DNA of 64,000 nt from a virus (IMGVR_UViG_3300025887_000010:62001-126000); one strand, 5' to 3'. Positions 32,219 to 41,418 are shown, counted from the stretch's first letter. Made by a program: numbers and translations. The notes: a model not told the origin generated them from the sequence alone.

Positions 32219-33010
32219 ATGTCACGAGACCCAAGTCCATATCACGAATTGATGACCGATTCGAAGAATCACGCAGAACTTGCAAAGACTGAACCAACAA
32301 AGACTCTCGACAAGCTTGTTTGGCTTGCAATGGGTGGATCAGAGACTGCGCTCTCTGGAGGCTTCGACTCGAAATACTTCCAACCATCTAACCGTCCGAA
32401 TTCGACTATCGAGCGATTTTGTGAAGACGTTCTCGATAAGTTTTTCGATGTGCGATTCCGTAAGGAAGAAGCACCTCGAGTGTTCATGCAGAACTTCAAT
32501 CGCATGCCTCAGCCTGATCGCGATCTGATGAATCGACTTTTCAAAGGAAAGGTCACTATTCCTGACGAGATTGCTGCTGAATATGCTGGAGATCGTACTG
32601 TCATCATCAATGGTGTCGAATTGCCGATTTTTGAATTCAAGGCACCTGAGAAGAAGCCTGAAAAGGTATCTCCAGAGAAGCCTACAAAGGCACCACCAAA
32701 GAATGCGAAGAACGCGAAGAATGCGAAGAACGCGAAGAACGAGGAAAAATCTGATGGAAATGTCCAAAAACCAGCAGACGAAAAATCAACCACCAAAGTT
32801 GATGACGAAAAACCTGTCGAAGAGGTAGTCGTGTCGACCGACGAAAAACCTGTCGAAGAGGCAGTCGTCAATGATGCTAAAGAAAATGATGGAAAGACAT
32901 CATCAGAAAACGATGAAAAGGCAATAGGCGAAGTTGATCAAATGGTAAGTGATGATCACGTCGAAGAAAATCATGACGATGAGAAACTCGAGGAACCCAA
33001 GGACTCCTAA
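32219..33010 (+). CDS. hypothetical protein with long acidic/KNAK tail
   Basis: 263 residues. The first about 140 are folded-looking (YHELMTDSKNHAELAKTEP to the VELPIFEFK strand). The remainder is low-complexity: repeated KNA units, then two copies of DEKPVEE, and a Glu/Asp-rich end, likely disordered. It follows RNase H by 11 bases. Position suggests a replication accessory protein; no domain recognised. Confidence 0.75.
   Translation: MSRDPSPYHELMTDSKNHAELAKTEPTKTLDKLVWLAMGGSETALSGGFDSKYFQPSNRPNSTIERFCEDVLDKFFDVRFRKEEAPRVFMQNFNRMPQPDRDLMNRLFKGKVTIPDEIAAEYAGDRTVIINGVELPIFEFKAPEKKPEKVSPEKPTKAPPKNAKNAKNAKNAKNEEKSDGNVQKPADEKSTTKVDDEKPVEEVVVSTDEKPVEEAVVNDAKENDGKTSSENDEKAIGEVDQMVSDDHVEENHDDEKLEEPKDS
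32698..32742 (+). repeat. tandem 9-base repeat in coding sequence
   Basis: Four to five units of AAGAAYGCG encoding KNA, followed at 32800-32865 by an imperfect direct repeat around GACGAAAAACCTGTCGAAG. Slippage-prone; length may differ among related phages. Confidence 0.75.
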
Positions 33011-33029
33011 TCGTCATCGATAATACAGA

Positions 33030-33092
33030 ATGGCGGAACGTAAGTTTCGTCATTTGTTGTCTCAGTATCAGAATACAAACCGAAGAAAGTGA
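33030..33092 (+). CDS. possible 20-residue leader peptide of RNR
   Basis: ATG at 33030 to TGA at 33092 gives MAERKFRHLLSQYQNTNRRK, a very basic peptide that ends just before the RNR start region. No strong ribosome-binding site. It could be a chance ORF in the 89-base gap upstream of the RNR gene. Confidence 0.2.
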   Translation: MAERKFRHLLSQYQNTNRRK

Positions 33093-33099
33093 TGCATGA

Positions 33100-35436
33100 A
33101 TGCAGAATGAAAGCTACTTTACGATGCCCATTTCCAATCAAATCTGGGGAATGAAGTACCAACTCAAAAATTTCGATGAAACTCCTATTGATCTTGACGT
33201 AAGAGACACCTGGAATAGAATCGCAGATGCATTATCTCAAAACGAAGAAGATAGCGCAAAAAGGAAAATGGAATTCTACGATTCTCTCGAGAACTTCAAA
33301 TTCCTTCCTGCTGGTCGAATTACTGCAGGTGCAGGAACTGATCGAAATGTGACTCTCTTCAATTGTTTCGTCATGGGCACTATCCCCGATAGTATGAATG
33401 GGATTTTCGACATGTTGAAGGAAGCTGCTTTGACAATGCAACAAGGTGGCGGGATCGGCTATGACTTTAGCACAATACGACCAAAAGGCACAGAAGTCAA
33501 AGGTGTTGCCGCTGATGCATCTGGTCCATTGTCCTTCATGGATGTCTGGGACGCAATGTGTCGTACAGTCATGTCTGCTGGTTCACGTCGAGGAGCAATG
33601 ATGGCGACAATGCGTTGTGATCACCCTGACATCGAGGACTACATAGTTGCGAAACACGATGCCGCACGTCTTCGCATGTTCAATATGTCCGTCCTGATCA
33701 CTGACTCGTTTATGGATGCTGTAAAAAGTGACAGTATGTGGGACCTTGTCTGGCAAGGCAAAGTCCATAAGAGCATGAAAGCACGTGATCTGTGGAATGC
33801 AATCATGAAATCAACATATGATGCTGCCGAACCCGGCGTGATTTTTATCGACCGCATCAACCAGATGAACAATCTGAACTATTGCGAAACGATTGCCGCA
33901 ACGAACCCCTGCGGTGAACAGCCACTGCCGCCCTATGGCGCCTGTCTTCTTGGCTCTATCAATCTTGCGCAGTTGGTTGTCGATCCATTCACTGACGATG
34001 CCAAAATTGATTACTACTTGCTGGAAAAGACAGTCATGAATGCCATTCGAATGCTTGACAACGTCATCGATGTAAGCAAGTTCCCACTTCCTGAACAAGA
34101 AGCTGAAGCGAAAGCGAAGCGTCGTATCGGTCTTGGCGTGACTGGTGTTGCAGATATGCTTATGATGGTTGGTCTTCGATATGGAACATCCGAAGCAGAA
34201 TCTTACTTCGATTCTGTAATGGAAGAGTTTACATGCTGTGCATATATGGCTTCTATTGAACTTGCGAAAGAAAAGGGACCATTCCCATTGTATGATGAGG
34301 AAGAGTTCCTGAAATCTGGCTTCATCAATGCTTATCACTTTCCTGAGCAACTTCGAAATCTCATAAAGGAGCATGGCATTCGAAATGCATTGGTGACATC
34401 GATTGCTCCAACAGGAACGATCAGTTTGTATGCCAACAATGTCAGCTCTGGAATCGAACCTGTTTTCGCATATTCGTATATGAGGAAAGTCTTGCAGAAA
34501 GACGGATCAAAGACTGAAGACCTCGTTGAAGACTTTGCAGTTGCGAAGTTTCGGGATTTCTGGAAAAAGAACATTTTCATTCCTTCTCATGGGGGAATGG
34601 ACGAAGAATTCTCTGATCGGTGTCTTCCCGACTATTTCGTGAATGCTCAGACATTGGATCCATCTGATCATATTCGAATGCAGGCAGTAGCTCAGAAATG
34701 GATTGACTCTTCAATCTCGAAGACAGTTAACTGCCCTGAAGACATCACCTTCGAAGACTTCAAACAGATCTACATGGATGCCTATGATCTTGGTTGCAAA
34801 GGATGTACAACTTACCGTCCGAATGATATCACTGGCAGTGTCTTGACAGTGGTCGAAAAACCAAAGGAAAAACCTGATGTTGTTGCTAAAGAGCCTGTCA
34901 TCAAGAAAACCATTCCTGAATTGCCTGAACGTCCATCATCTCTTCATGGAACAACGTATAAGTTGAAGTGGCCTACCTCTGATCACGCTCTCTACATCAC
35001 GATCAATGACAAAATCGTTGATAATGTCTCGAGTCCTTTCGAAATCTTCATCAATTCGAAGAATACAGAGCATTTCGCATGGATGGTTGCACTCACACGA
35101 ATGGTATCTGCGGTCTTCCGTCGTGGTGGTGATGTGTCATTCGTTGCTGAAGAGCTTCGTGCAGTCTTCGACCCGAATGGTGGAGCATGGGTAAAAGGCA
35201 AGTACTATCCATCGATGATTGCTTCGATTGGTGATGTCATTCAACAACACCTTCAGGTTTTGTCTGGCGCAAATCCCGACACTTTGGTCACTAATGATGC
35301 TGTTGAGTCCATCTCAATTCAAGACAACAAGCATCCTTCTCCTCCATCTCAGTGCCCAACATGTAGTGAATTCGCGATGATCGTACAGAGTGGATGCCCG
35401 ACATGCACAAACTGTGGTTATTCGAAGTGCGGATGA
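33100..35436 (+). CDS. nrdJ: class II (cobalamin-dependent) ribonucleotide reductase
   Basis: 778 residues. Reduces ribonucleotides to deoxyribonucleotides for phage DNA synthesis using adenosylcobalamin. Signatures: VTLFNCFVM (about 87), QQGGGIGYDFSTIRPKG (about 113), NPCGEQPLPPYGACLLGSI (about 269, active-site Cys and Glu) and TSIAPTGTISLYANNVSSG (about 431). The C-terminus carries CPTC-x11-CPTCTNCG, the redox/zinc tail of NrdJ enzymes. No nrdA/nrdB genes are in the window. A strong terminator follows. Confidence 0.95.
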   Translation: MQNESYFTMPISNQIWGMKYQLKNFDETPIDLDVRDTWNRIADALSQNEEDSAKRKMEFYDSLENFKFLPAGRITAGAGTDRNVTLFNCFVMGTIPDSMNGIFDMLKEAALTMQQGGGIGYDFSTIRPKGTEVKGVAADASGPLSFMDVWDAMCRTVMSAGSRRGAMMATMRCDHPDIEDYIVAKHDAARLRMFNMSVLITDSFMDAVKSDSMWDLVWQGKVHKSMKARDLWNAIMKSTYDAAEPGVIFIDRINQMNNLNYCETIAATNPCGEQPLPPYGACLLGSINLAQLVVDPFTDDAKIDYYLLEKTVMNAIRMLDNVIDVSKFPLPEQEAEAKAKRRIGLGVTGVADMLMMVGLRYGTSEAESYFDSVMEEFTCCAYMASIELAKEKGPFPLYDEEEFLKSGFINAYHFPEQLRNLIKEHGIRNALVTSIAPTGTISLYANNVSSGIEPVFAYSYMRKVLQKDGSKTEDLVEDFAVAKFRDFWKKNIFIPSHGGMDEEFSDRCLPDYFVNAQTLDPSDHIRMQAVAQKWIDSSISKTVNCPEDITFEDFKQIYMDAYDLGCKGCTTYRPNDITGSVLTVVEKPKEKPDVVAKEPVIKKTIPELPERPSSLHGTTYKLKWPTSDHALYITINDKIVDNVSSPFEIFINSKNTEHFAWMVALTRMVSAVFRRGGDVSFVAEELRAVFDPNGGAWVKGKYYPSMIASIGDVIQQHLQVLSGANPDTLVTNDAVESISIQDNKHPSPPSQCPTCSEFAMIVQSGCPTCTNCGYSKCG

Positions 35437-35460
35437 TCATTATCCTTTAGATGAAAGTAG

Positions 35461-35489
35461 AATGGGCCATACCGAATGGCCCATTTTTG
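35461..35489 (+). terminator. intrinsic terminator after RNR
   Basis: Nine-base perfect arms ATGGGCCAT (35462-35470) and ATGGCCCAT (35476-35484), five-base loop, followed by TTTTTG. The best intrinsic terminator in the window. Confidence 0.9.
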
Positions 35490-35510
35490 TCAAACTACGC
35501 ACATTTAGTT

Positions 35511-35540
35511 GTGTACAATGGAATTCCAATGTGATACTTT
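35511..35540 (+). promoter_or_regulatory. phage early/middle-type promoter
   Basis: GTGTAC, 13 bases, TGTGATACTTT, followed by AATTATCAAATC and an AAAGGAAATC ribosome-binding site for the gene at 35576. Confidence 0.8.
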
Positions 35541-35575
35541 GAATTATCAAATCAAACAAACAAAGGAAATCAATC

Positions 35576-36019
35576 ATGGTCAAGAGAGAAACATTTACAG
35601 TCGATGAACTCGTTAATGAAGTTAGTCTCTTTGCAAAAACCCCATACGGTGTCAAGCGTGAATGGGAAGCACGTCTTTCTATCTACTCCAAAGAATCAAT
35701 GAAGGAAATTATCGGGAATACCAAAACTCGCCCAGGTGCAATCAACAAATTCAAGATTCATTTCAAGACAACACCTGCACCTCTTCTCGATATCAAAATG
35801 ACCGAAAATGAAATCGACATTCTGATGTCCCTTTCATGCAAGGACGATCCATCGAGTCTTGATTTTCTTGCAGAAAACACCAATCGCTCTATCGCAAGTG
35901 TTCGTGGAATTGTCCGCTCCATGCTGAAGAAAGGACTCGTAGCTGAAGATGATGAATCTGCTCTCATCTGGTTGACTGTGATCGGTATGGCTGAACAAAA
36001 TCGCAAAAGTGATTATTAG
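35576..36019 (+). CDS. possible winged-helix DNA-binding protein
   Basis: 147 residues. The C-terminal half (TENEIDILMSLSCKDDPS, DFLAENTNRSIASVRGIV and RSMLKKGLVAEDDESALIW) reads like a helix-turn-helix with a wing, as in phage transcription regulators. It is alone between a terminator plus promoter and repeat copy 2. If it is a regulator it is a natural candidate for acting on the phage promoters; this is inference. Confidence 0.75.
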   Translation: MVKRETFTVDELVNEVSLFAKTPYGVKREWEARLSIYSKESMKEIIGNTKTRPGAINKFKIHFKTTPAPLLDIKMTENEIDILMSLSCKDDPSSLDFLAENTNRSIASVRGIVRSMLKKGLVAEDDESALIWLTVIGMAEQNRKSDY

Positions 36020-36034
36020 ATGCCAGTCACTATT

Positions 36035-36122
36035 CAGAGGAACTCAGGGATTCACTGGGTTCCTCCCTGCCGTTTGATGTATATTATATTGTCAATTTCT
36101 GAATAGACTCAGTGAGCTTCAG
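36035..36122 (+). repeat. structured intergenic repeat, copy 2
   Basis: Hairpin arms AGGAACTCAG (36038-36047) and CTGGGTTCCT (36055-36064). The conserved AT-rich block is at 36074-36093 (TTGATGTATATTATATTG). The 3' block GACTCAGTGAGCTTC is at 36106-36120. The 3' block can also pair with the TTCACTGGG of the hairpin 3' arm. It follows the gene at 35576 and precedes a promoter. Confidence 0.75.
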
Positions 36123-36150
36123 GTTTATTGAGTGAATCAGTCACTTTAGT

Positions 36151-36180
36151 ATGTACATGTCTAGTGGAATGTGATATCAT
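36151..36180 (+). promoter_or_regulatory. phage early/middle-type promoter
   Basis: ATGTAC, 13 bases, TGTGATATCAT, followed by ACTATAAAC. A short palindrome AGTGA-ATCAG-TCACT (36131-36145) lies just upstream. Confidence 0.7.
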
Positions 36181-36206
36181 AAAACTATAAACAAATGATA
36201 GCAAAC

Positions 36207-36398
36207 ATGTCAATCAAAATTAACGTAACCTCCTCAAACTCAGTGAGCTCTATCACGATGGCTCACTTCATTGCAGAAGTTCTTGAAGAACGTGGATTCG
36301 ATGTTATTCCTTCTGCTGATGGAAAACCTTTTACTCAACTCGAAATGCAAGAGCAAATGGTGGACATTTCACAGAGTGTAGAAGTTAATCACACGTGA
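36207..36398 (+). CDS. hypothetical small protein
   Basis: 63 residues from the ATG at 36207 (starts MSIKINVTSSNSVSSITM), by analogy with other leaders of the form AAACAAAGGAtatcaaacATG. An ATG four codons upstream (36195) is also possible. Contains HFIAEVLEERGFDVIPSAD, a small alpha/beta unit. TGATG overlap with the next gene. Confidence 0.6.
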   Translation: MSIKINVTSSNSVSSITMAHFIAEVLEERGFDVIPSADGKPFTQLEMQEQMVDISQSVEVNHT

Positions 36399-36562
36399 TG
36401 CTCAGTATCGCTGGAAAAATCCTCTGCAGACTCGGATTTCATTCCGAGCTTTTCGGAGACATTCATCCTACTCACCCACAAGGACAAGGATGGGGATGGT
36501 ACAACAAGTGCAAACGATGTGAATGGAAATCAGAACCTTTCGTTATCACGAATGAAGAATAG
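36398..36562 (+). CDS. small zinc-ribbon-like protein
   Basis: 54 residues (starts MLSIAGKILCRLGFHSELF) with a CKRC knuckle and a Trp-rich GWGWYNKC segment. Small proteins with a CRLGFH start and a CxRC end are common in tailed phages and probably bind zinc. It fits between the upstream stop and the helicase gene. Function unknown. Confidence 0.65.
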   Translation: MLSIAGKILCRLGFHSELFGDIHPTHPQGQGWGWYNKCKRCEWKSEPFVITNEE

Positions 36563-36577
36563 GAAAATTCTAGTCGA

Positions 36578-38179
36578 ATGAATGAAGAACTCAAAGAAAG
36601 GCTATATAAGGCCTTCAAACAGGTTGCGCCTGATTACGAGCCGCGTCCAGGACAGATAGAAGCCTGTGTCGAAATCGTTGAAAGTTTCAATAGTGGCTCT
36701 CGTCATGTAGTTCTTGAAGCTCCAACTGGTTCTGGTAAATCGTTGATTGCAGCAACAATCATGACGTACCTTGCGAAAGAGTTTGAACTTCGCTCTGTTT
36801 TGACGACTGTGACAAAATCTCTCCAGAATCAGTATCTTCGTGACTTCAGATGGATCAGTGATATTCGTAGTTCGTCGAATGACGTTTATCGGTGCAATAT
36901 AGGATTCGTTCGCTCTGATCTCGAATGCAAATCTCAACGCAAAGAGCTTGAATGTGACAATGCACGCCAATGTCCATATAAGCGTGCAATCAAGGAGTTC
37001 TTTGCTTCAAGGAGAGCAATGTCAAATCTGCAGTTCCTTTGCAACGTTCCTCATCTCGGTGATACTGATCTGCTTGTCATGGACGAAGCCCATGAAACTG
37101 AGTCAGTTGTGATTGGTCAAACCGAAATTGGTCTCCCTATTGTAAATATGGAGCTCATTCGACTTCTCATTCCGAAGTCTGAAGACTATCAGATGTTCTC
37201 GAATCTGTGGAATAATGCTGAAAAGGCTTTGTTCATGTACGAGCAAGACGTCGTTTTCGAAATGCCATTAATCGATGAGTTCGTCAACATGTCGAACATT
37301 CTCGAAGGGGTCGTTGCCAAGCTAGAATCTAAACTCGGCGCCTATATGGAGCAACCCCTGTTTAAGCGTGCATACCGTCATGCGAACTCTCTCATCCGTG
37401 CAATTTCACCGATCATAAATGGAGCAGGGTTTCGCTTCGTTCAAACTGGTGACCGTGAGTTCAAGCCGATTTATGCGTCAGAGTTCACAAGGTCAAAAAT
37501 CTACTCGAAAGCAAATCGTTTTCTCCATATGTCGGCAACAATCTGTGGTTTTGATGCTTATTGTGAAGAAGTTGGTATTCCTCAAGATGAAGCAAGCTTT
37601 GTGGAAATGTCACACCCGATTGATGTTGAACGTCGTATCGTCAATTTCAAGCCTGCCGCGTGGATGAGCTTCAAGAACTACTCATCTGACATTGAAAAGA
37701 CTGCAAATGCTATTGACATTCTGATTGAAGAGCATGGAAACAAGAACACTGTCATCCATACTGCCTCATATAAGAGAGCAGATGACATCAAGGCTAAATC
37801 TCGCCATAAGATCGAGGTGTTCAAGAGTCACCCAGACGTGATAAAATACCTGTCTTCTTCTGATAGTGAGAAATTCGTCGCATCTCCTTCAATTCATGCT
37901 GGTCTTGACGCAAAGGATGATATGTGCCGTCTCAACATTATCTGTAAGCTTCCTTTTCCGTCACTGGGTGATCCTCGTATGAGATATTTGATGAAAGCTG
38001 ATCCACGTATCTACAACCTTCAAGTTGCTCGAAATGTTGTTCAGGCTTGCGGTCGAGGAACACGAGGAATAGATGACCATTCTGTCACATACATTCTTGA
38101 CGGAAACTTCAAGCGTCTTTTGGATCAATATCGACACCTGATGCCATTATGGTTCAGAGAATCGATTCGAGGAATGTGA
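36578..38179 (+). CDS. XPD/DinG-like superfamily 2 helicase
   Basis: 533 residues. Walker A is APTGSGKS (about 49); motif II is MDEAHETES (about 168); the C-terminal motor has HTASYKRADDIKAKS and the motif VI region ACGRGTRGIDD (about 488). Between motifs Ia and II four cysteines (YRCNIGF, LECKS, LECDN, RQCPYKR, residues about 106-133) match the iron-sulfur cluster position of XPD/DinG helicases, which unwind DNA 5' to 3'. Likely serves phage recombination or repair, just upstream of uvsX. Confidence 0.87.
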   Translation: MNEELKERLYKAFKQVAPDYEPRPGQIEACVEIVESFNSGSRHVVLEAPTGSGKSLIAATIMTYLAKEFELRSVLTTVTKSLQNQYLRDFRWISDIRSSSNDVYRCNIGFVRSDLECKSQRKELECDNARQCPYKRAIKEFFASRRAMSNLQFLCNVPHLGDTDLLVMDEAHETESVVIGQTEIGLPIVNMELIRLLIPKSEDYQMFSNLWNNAEKALFMYEQDVVFEMPLIDEFVNMSNILEGVVAKLESKLGAYMEQPLFKRAYRHANSLIRAISPIINGAGFRFVQTGDREFKPIYASEFTRSKIYSKANRFLHMSATICGFDAYCEEVGIPQDEASFVEMSHPIDVERRIVNFKPAAWMSFKNYSSDIEKTANAIDILIEEHGNKNTVIHTASYKRADDIKAKSRHKIEVFKSHPDVIKYLSSSDSEKFVASPSIHAGLDAKDDMCRLNIICKLPFPSLGDPRMRYLMKADPRIYNLQVARNVVQACGRGTRGIDDHSVTYILDGNFKRLLDQYRHLMPLWFRESIRGM

Positions 38180-38244
38180 GCCTTTCGCATGCGTGGTGTG
38201 ACGACACGTCTATTTCGTCACTTTCTCTGAATGGGAGATCAGGA

Positions 38245-38589
38245 ATGATCAACAACCAAAACCGACCCACCCGCTTTTTCCTTGAACGCAACAATGGAAC
38301 AGAGCGAATCTATATTGGTCATTCACACATGCCCAATTATGGCTTTTGCTTTGCGTTCATCGGCAACATCAATACGTTCGTCGAATGGAAAGCTCATGTG
38401 AAGAAGAAGATCGGTCAGAAATGGAATTTGCGCGACAGTGAATTCAACATTCTTGAGTTCGACGATATCGTGAACTTCGCTATCTACTGCAACTCGATCA
38501 CCCCATCGGGCTTCTTCGAACGTCACCGTGATAAGTCCGGTTTTCGTTTCGCACAGGTCCGTGACAACCGAAAGGAACCTGCCCAATGA
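38245..38589 (+). CDS. hypothetical protein upstream of uvsX
   Basis: 114 residues from the ATG at 38245 with a GGGAGATCAGGA leader; the frame upstream to 38149 overlaps the helicase and is rejected. Contains TRFFLERNNGTERIYIGHS and a small beta-sheet core. It overlaps uvsX by four bases, so it is probably co-translated with the recombinase. No family recognised. Confidence 0.7.
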   Translation: MINNQNRPTRFFLERNNGTERIYIGHSHMPNYGFCFAFIGNINTFVEWKAHVKKKIGQKWNLRDSEFNILEFDDIVNFAIYCNSITPSGFFERHRDKSGFRFAQVRDNRKEPAQ

Positions 38590-39638
38590 GCAAACTTCTC
38601 GAGAAGATGAAAAAAGCAAGTGCCAAGCGAGTCGACTCGCACACAATGGACAACACGGACTTTGCTGATCCGAAACACGTTGCTCCATGCCACCAAAACA
38701 TCCTGAGCTTCCTCTACTCTGGTAAGATTCGTGGACCAGGTGCTGGCATTCCACCAGGACTTCACATGCTCGCAGGTCAATCGAAATCGGGTAAGACTCA
38801 GCTTGCACTGAACGCTGTGAAGGACTATCTCGACTTTTATCCTGATGCGATCTGCATCTTCTATGACACCGAGTTCGGTGGCGGACACTCATGGGAGAAG
38901 ATGGGAATCGACACTTCACGTGTCATTCACGTTCCGATCATGGATGTGGAAGCGTGGAAGTTCGACTTCATGCAGAAATTCAAGGAAATCACACGAGGAG
39001 ATCGCATCATCTTTATGGTCGACAGCCTTGGGATGATGGGTTCGAAGAAGGAAACCGACGATGCTGAGAACGAAAGTTCGAAAGCTGACATGTCTCGTGC
39101 GAAGGCGATTGCTTCGGCTCTTCGTCTGATCACTCCTCGTCTCTCGTACTACAACTGCCCGATGGTATGCATCAACCACACCGGAAAGACACTCGAATTG
39201 TTCTCGAAAGAGATCATGACAGGTGGTCAGAAAGCAACTCTCGCTCCGAACACGATTGTCTTCTTCGCCAAGTCGAAGATCATCAACGACAAGGACGAGA
39301 ACGCAATCGATTATGGTCAGGTTGGCTTCACCTTCAAGCTGAAGATCAACAAGTCTCGCATTCTCAAAGAAGGCGCTGTTCTCGAAATGCCTTGGAAGTA
39401 TGGTCAATCACGTCCTTGGAAGTACACTGGAATGTGGAACATGGCCGAATCGCTAGGTGTTATCTTCAGTCCATCGAAAGGTTGGCGAGCTCTAAAGCTC
39501 TTCGATCCGGAAACCGGTGAAGAGACCAACTCGGATAACTTCCGTGAGATGGATGTGAAGTGGACAGAGGAGTTCTACGATCGGCTCTTCGACGAGACCC
39601 GCTTCATTGAGTTGGCTGAAAAGAAATACCAGCTATAA
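38586..39638 (+). CDS. uvsX: UvsX recombinase
   Basis: 350 residues. RecA/Rad51-type strand-exchange protein that drives recombination-dependent replication. Walker A GQSKSGKT (about residue 64), Walker B IIFMVDSLGMM (about 139), loop region with ESSKADMSRAKAI, and ICINHT (about 195) matching the T4-type UvsX core. T4 UvsX is 391 residues, so the C-terminal tail is shorter. Overlaps the upstream gene by ATGA. Confidence 0.95.
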   Translation: MSKLLEKMKKASAKRVDSHTMDNTDFADPKHVAPCHQNILSFLYSGKIRGPGAGIPPGLHMLAGQSKSGKTQLALNAVKDYLDFYPDAICIFYDTEFGGGHSWEKMGIDTSRVIHVPIMDVEAWKFDFMQKFKEITRGDRIIFMVDSLGMMGSKKETDDAENESSKADMSRAKAIASALRLITPRLSYYNCPMVCINHTGKTLELFSKEIMTGGQKATLAPNTIVFFAKSKIINDKDENAIDYGQVGFTFKLKINKSRILKEGAVLEMPWKYGQSRPWKYTGMWNMAESLGVIFSPSKGWRALKLFDPETGEETNSDNFREMDVKWTEEFYDRLFDETRFIELAEKKYQL

Positions 39639-39650
39639 GGCTATAAGGTT

Positions 39651-39680
39651 GTGTACTTTCGTTCTCCTTTGTTCTATAAT
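39651..39680 (+). promoter_or_regulatory. phage early/middle-type promoter
   Basis: GTGTAC, 13 bases, TGTTCTATAAT, with a CGAACTATAAACAAAGG leader nearly identical to that of the promoter at 63145-63174. Confidence 0.8.
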
Positions 39681-39705
39681 CGAACTATAAACAAAGGAGA
39701 ACGTT

Positions 39706-39951
39706 ATGACATATCCAGAAAACCATCGCCGCGCAAATCACAATGTCCATGTAAGTCCTATGGGTTATTGCGTCAAGTTTACTCACAAGGACTTCGAAAT
39801 ATCACTTGCTATTGACGGTGAGAAAACAGTAGTTTTCAAGCCTGATAGTGACCAACTGAGTTTTGATGAGTCTGTCATCTTCACGACAGATGGAACCAAT
39901 GCAGCGCAAATCGTGGAAGCTGTTGCTTTCATTGATCAACTGACGGCTTAA
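39706..39951 (+). CDS. hypothetical small protein
   Basis: 81 residues (starts MTYPENHRRANHNVHVSPM), with CVKFTHKDFEISLAIDG as a likely beta-hairpin. Monocistronic, between its own promoter and a terminator. AAAGGAGAACGTT ribosome-binding site. Function unknown. Confidence 0.75.
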   Translation: MTYPENHRRANHNVHVSPMGYCVKFTHKDFEISLAIDGEKTVVFKPDSDQLSFDESVIFTTDGTNAAQIVEAVAFIDQLTA

Positions 39952-39967
39952 GGTGACTCAGAAATTT

Positions 39968-39995
39968 GACAGACGATTCTATCGAGTCGTCTGTC
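39968..39995 (+). terminator. hairpin before the gp41 gene
   Basis: Nine-base arms GACAGACGA (39968-39976) and TCGTCTGTC (39987-39995), then TGTGTG. The poor T run suggests partial termination or RNA processing. Confidence 0.6.
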
Positions 39996-40015
39996 TGTGT
40001 GAATTAAGGTAGATA

Positions 40016-41416
40016 ATGACAACTGCACTCAATACTGAGCATCTCATATTGCACGGACTTCTCCGTGACTCGGACTTCGCAGCGAAAACGGTTGACTCGA
40101 TTCAGCCAGACTTCTTCAAGAATGAAGTTGCGAGATCAACGTTTATCGAAATCCAAAACCATTTCTTCGCACACTCGAAGACTCCGTCCTCGGATGAGAT
40201 CAACGTTCTCATTCAGACGATGAACATTCCTGACGAAACGAAGATGGAAGCTCTCGAATATCTTGAGCCTCTTGGCGAAATCAGCACTGATTTCCTTATG
40301 CAGCAAGCAGAAGCATACTGCAAAGAGCGAGCAACAATGAACGCTCTATTCGCAGCTCTCGAAATTGCTGAAGACCCGAAGAAGACATTCGATGCAATTC
40401 CTGAGTTGATGTCGACTGCAATCAACTTCTCGTTCGATCACGACATTGGTCTCAACTACTATGACGACGTCGAAGAGCGTGTCTCTTCGTACAACGAGAA
40501 CTCGACGAAAATTCCCTACAAGCTGGCGATGATGAACAAGATCACCAATGGTGGTGTGGAGCCTGGCACGCTGAACGTCGAAACTGCACCAACTGGTTTC
40601 GGTAAGACGATTCGAATGGCTGATGAAGCCAAATTCCAATCCGAACGAGGTCTCACAGTCATCTACTACACCTTCGAGATGAGTGATCTTCGAATTGCTC
40701 GAAGACTCGATGCGAACTATCTCGACATGGAGATGTCAGCAGTTCCGAAATTCGCGAAGAACGTCGACAACATTCGAAAACGTTTCGGTCTTCAGCGTAA
40801 GGCTGCACGAGGCGAGCTTATCTTCAAGGACTATGCTCCTGACACGATCACAGCTCAGCATCTCTCCAACCATATTCGTCAAGTTCAACAGAAGCTCGGC
40901 AAGAAGGTTGACATCGTCTACATCGACTATCTCAATTTGATGAAGGCTGCTCATGCTGCTCACAACTCAGGCACTCACAAACAGATCGAAACGATCTGCA
41001 AAGAGATCATCGCACACATTGCGAAGAAGTACAAAATCCCGGTCATCTCAGCCACACAGCTTCAGCGTCAAGCACAGGACTCTAGTGATGTGAAGATCGG
41101 CAACATCGCTGAATCGCAAGGTCTCTCGAACACTGTCGACTTCTTGATCGCATGGTACGGAAACGATGATCTCGCTCGCAATGGTTGGGTCAGAGGAAAG
41201 CAATTGAAGAATCGCTACGGTGACACGAACTACTACAACGCCTTTATTGTCGGATGCGATCGATCGAGGATGCGATTCTACGATGTCGAAGAGGGCAAAT
41301 CTGATGAACTTCTCGAAAATCTCATTCGAGCTGATGAGAAGACGAAGCTATCGTCAAAAGATGAACCGGTCGAAGAAAAGAAGCCTCAGCCAAAATTTGC
41401 GAAATTTGGCATTTAA
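40016..41416 (+). CDS. 41: replicative DNA helicase, gp41/DnaB type
   Basis: 466 residues, close to T4 gp41 (475). Hexameric 5' to 3' helicase of the replication fork. The N-terminal helical domain is residues 1-150. The RecA-like motor has Walker A APTGFGKT (about 191), VIYYTFEMSDLRIARRLDA (DnaB motif), Walker B VDIVYIDYLNLM (about 300), and VISATQLQRQA (about 342). The C-terminal tail is charged. No promoter of the GTGTAC type was seen right before it; it probably reads through from uvsX. Confidence 0.94.
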   Translation: MTTALNTEHLILHGLLRDSDFAAKTVDSIQPDFFKNEVARSTFIEIQNHFFAHSKTPSSDEINVLIQTMNIPDETKMEALEYLEPLGEISTDFLMQQAEAYCKERATMNALFAALEIAEDPKKTFDAIPELMSTAINFSFDHDIGLNYYDDVEERVSSYNENSTKIPYKLAMMNKITNGGVEPGTLNVETAPTGFGKTIRMADEAKFQSERGLTVIYYTFEMSDLRIARRLDANYLDMEMSAVPKFAKNVDNIRKRFGLQRKAARGELIFKDYAPDTITAQHLSNHIRQVQQKLGKKVDIVYIDYLNLMKAAHAAHNSGTHKQIETICKEIIAHIAKKYKIPVISATQLQRQAQDSSDVKIGNIAESQGLSNTVDFLIAWYGNDDLARNGWVRGKQLKNRYGDTNYYNAFIVGCDRSRMRFYDVEEGKSDELLENLIRADEKTKLSSKDEPVEEKKPQPKFAKFGI

Positions 41417-41418
41417 GT

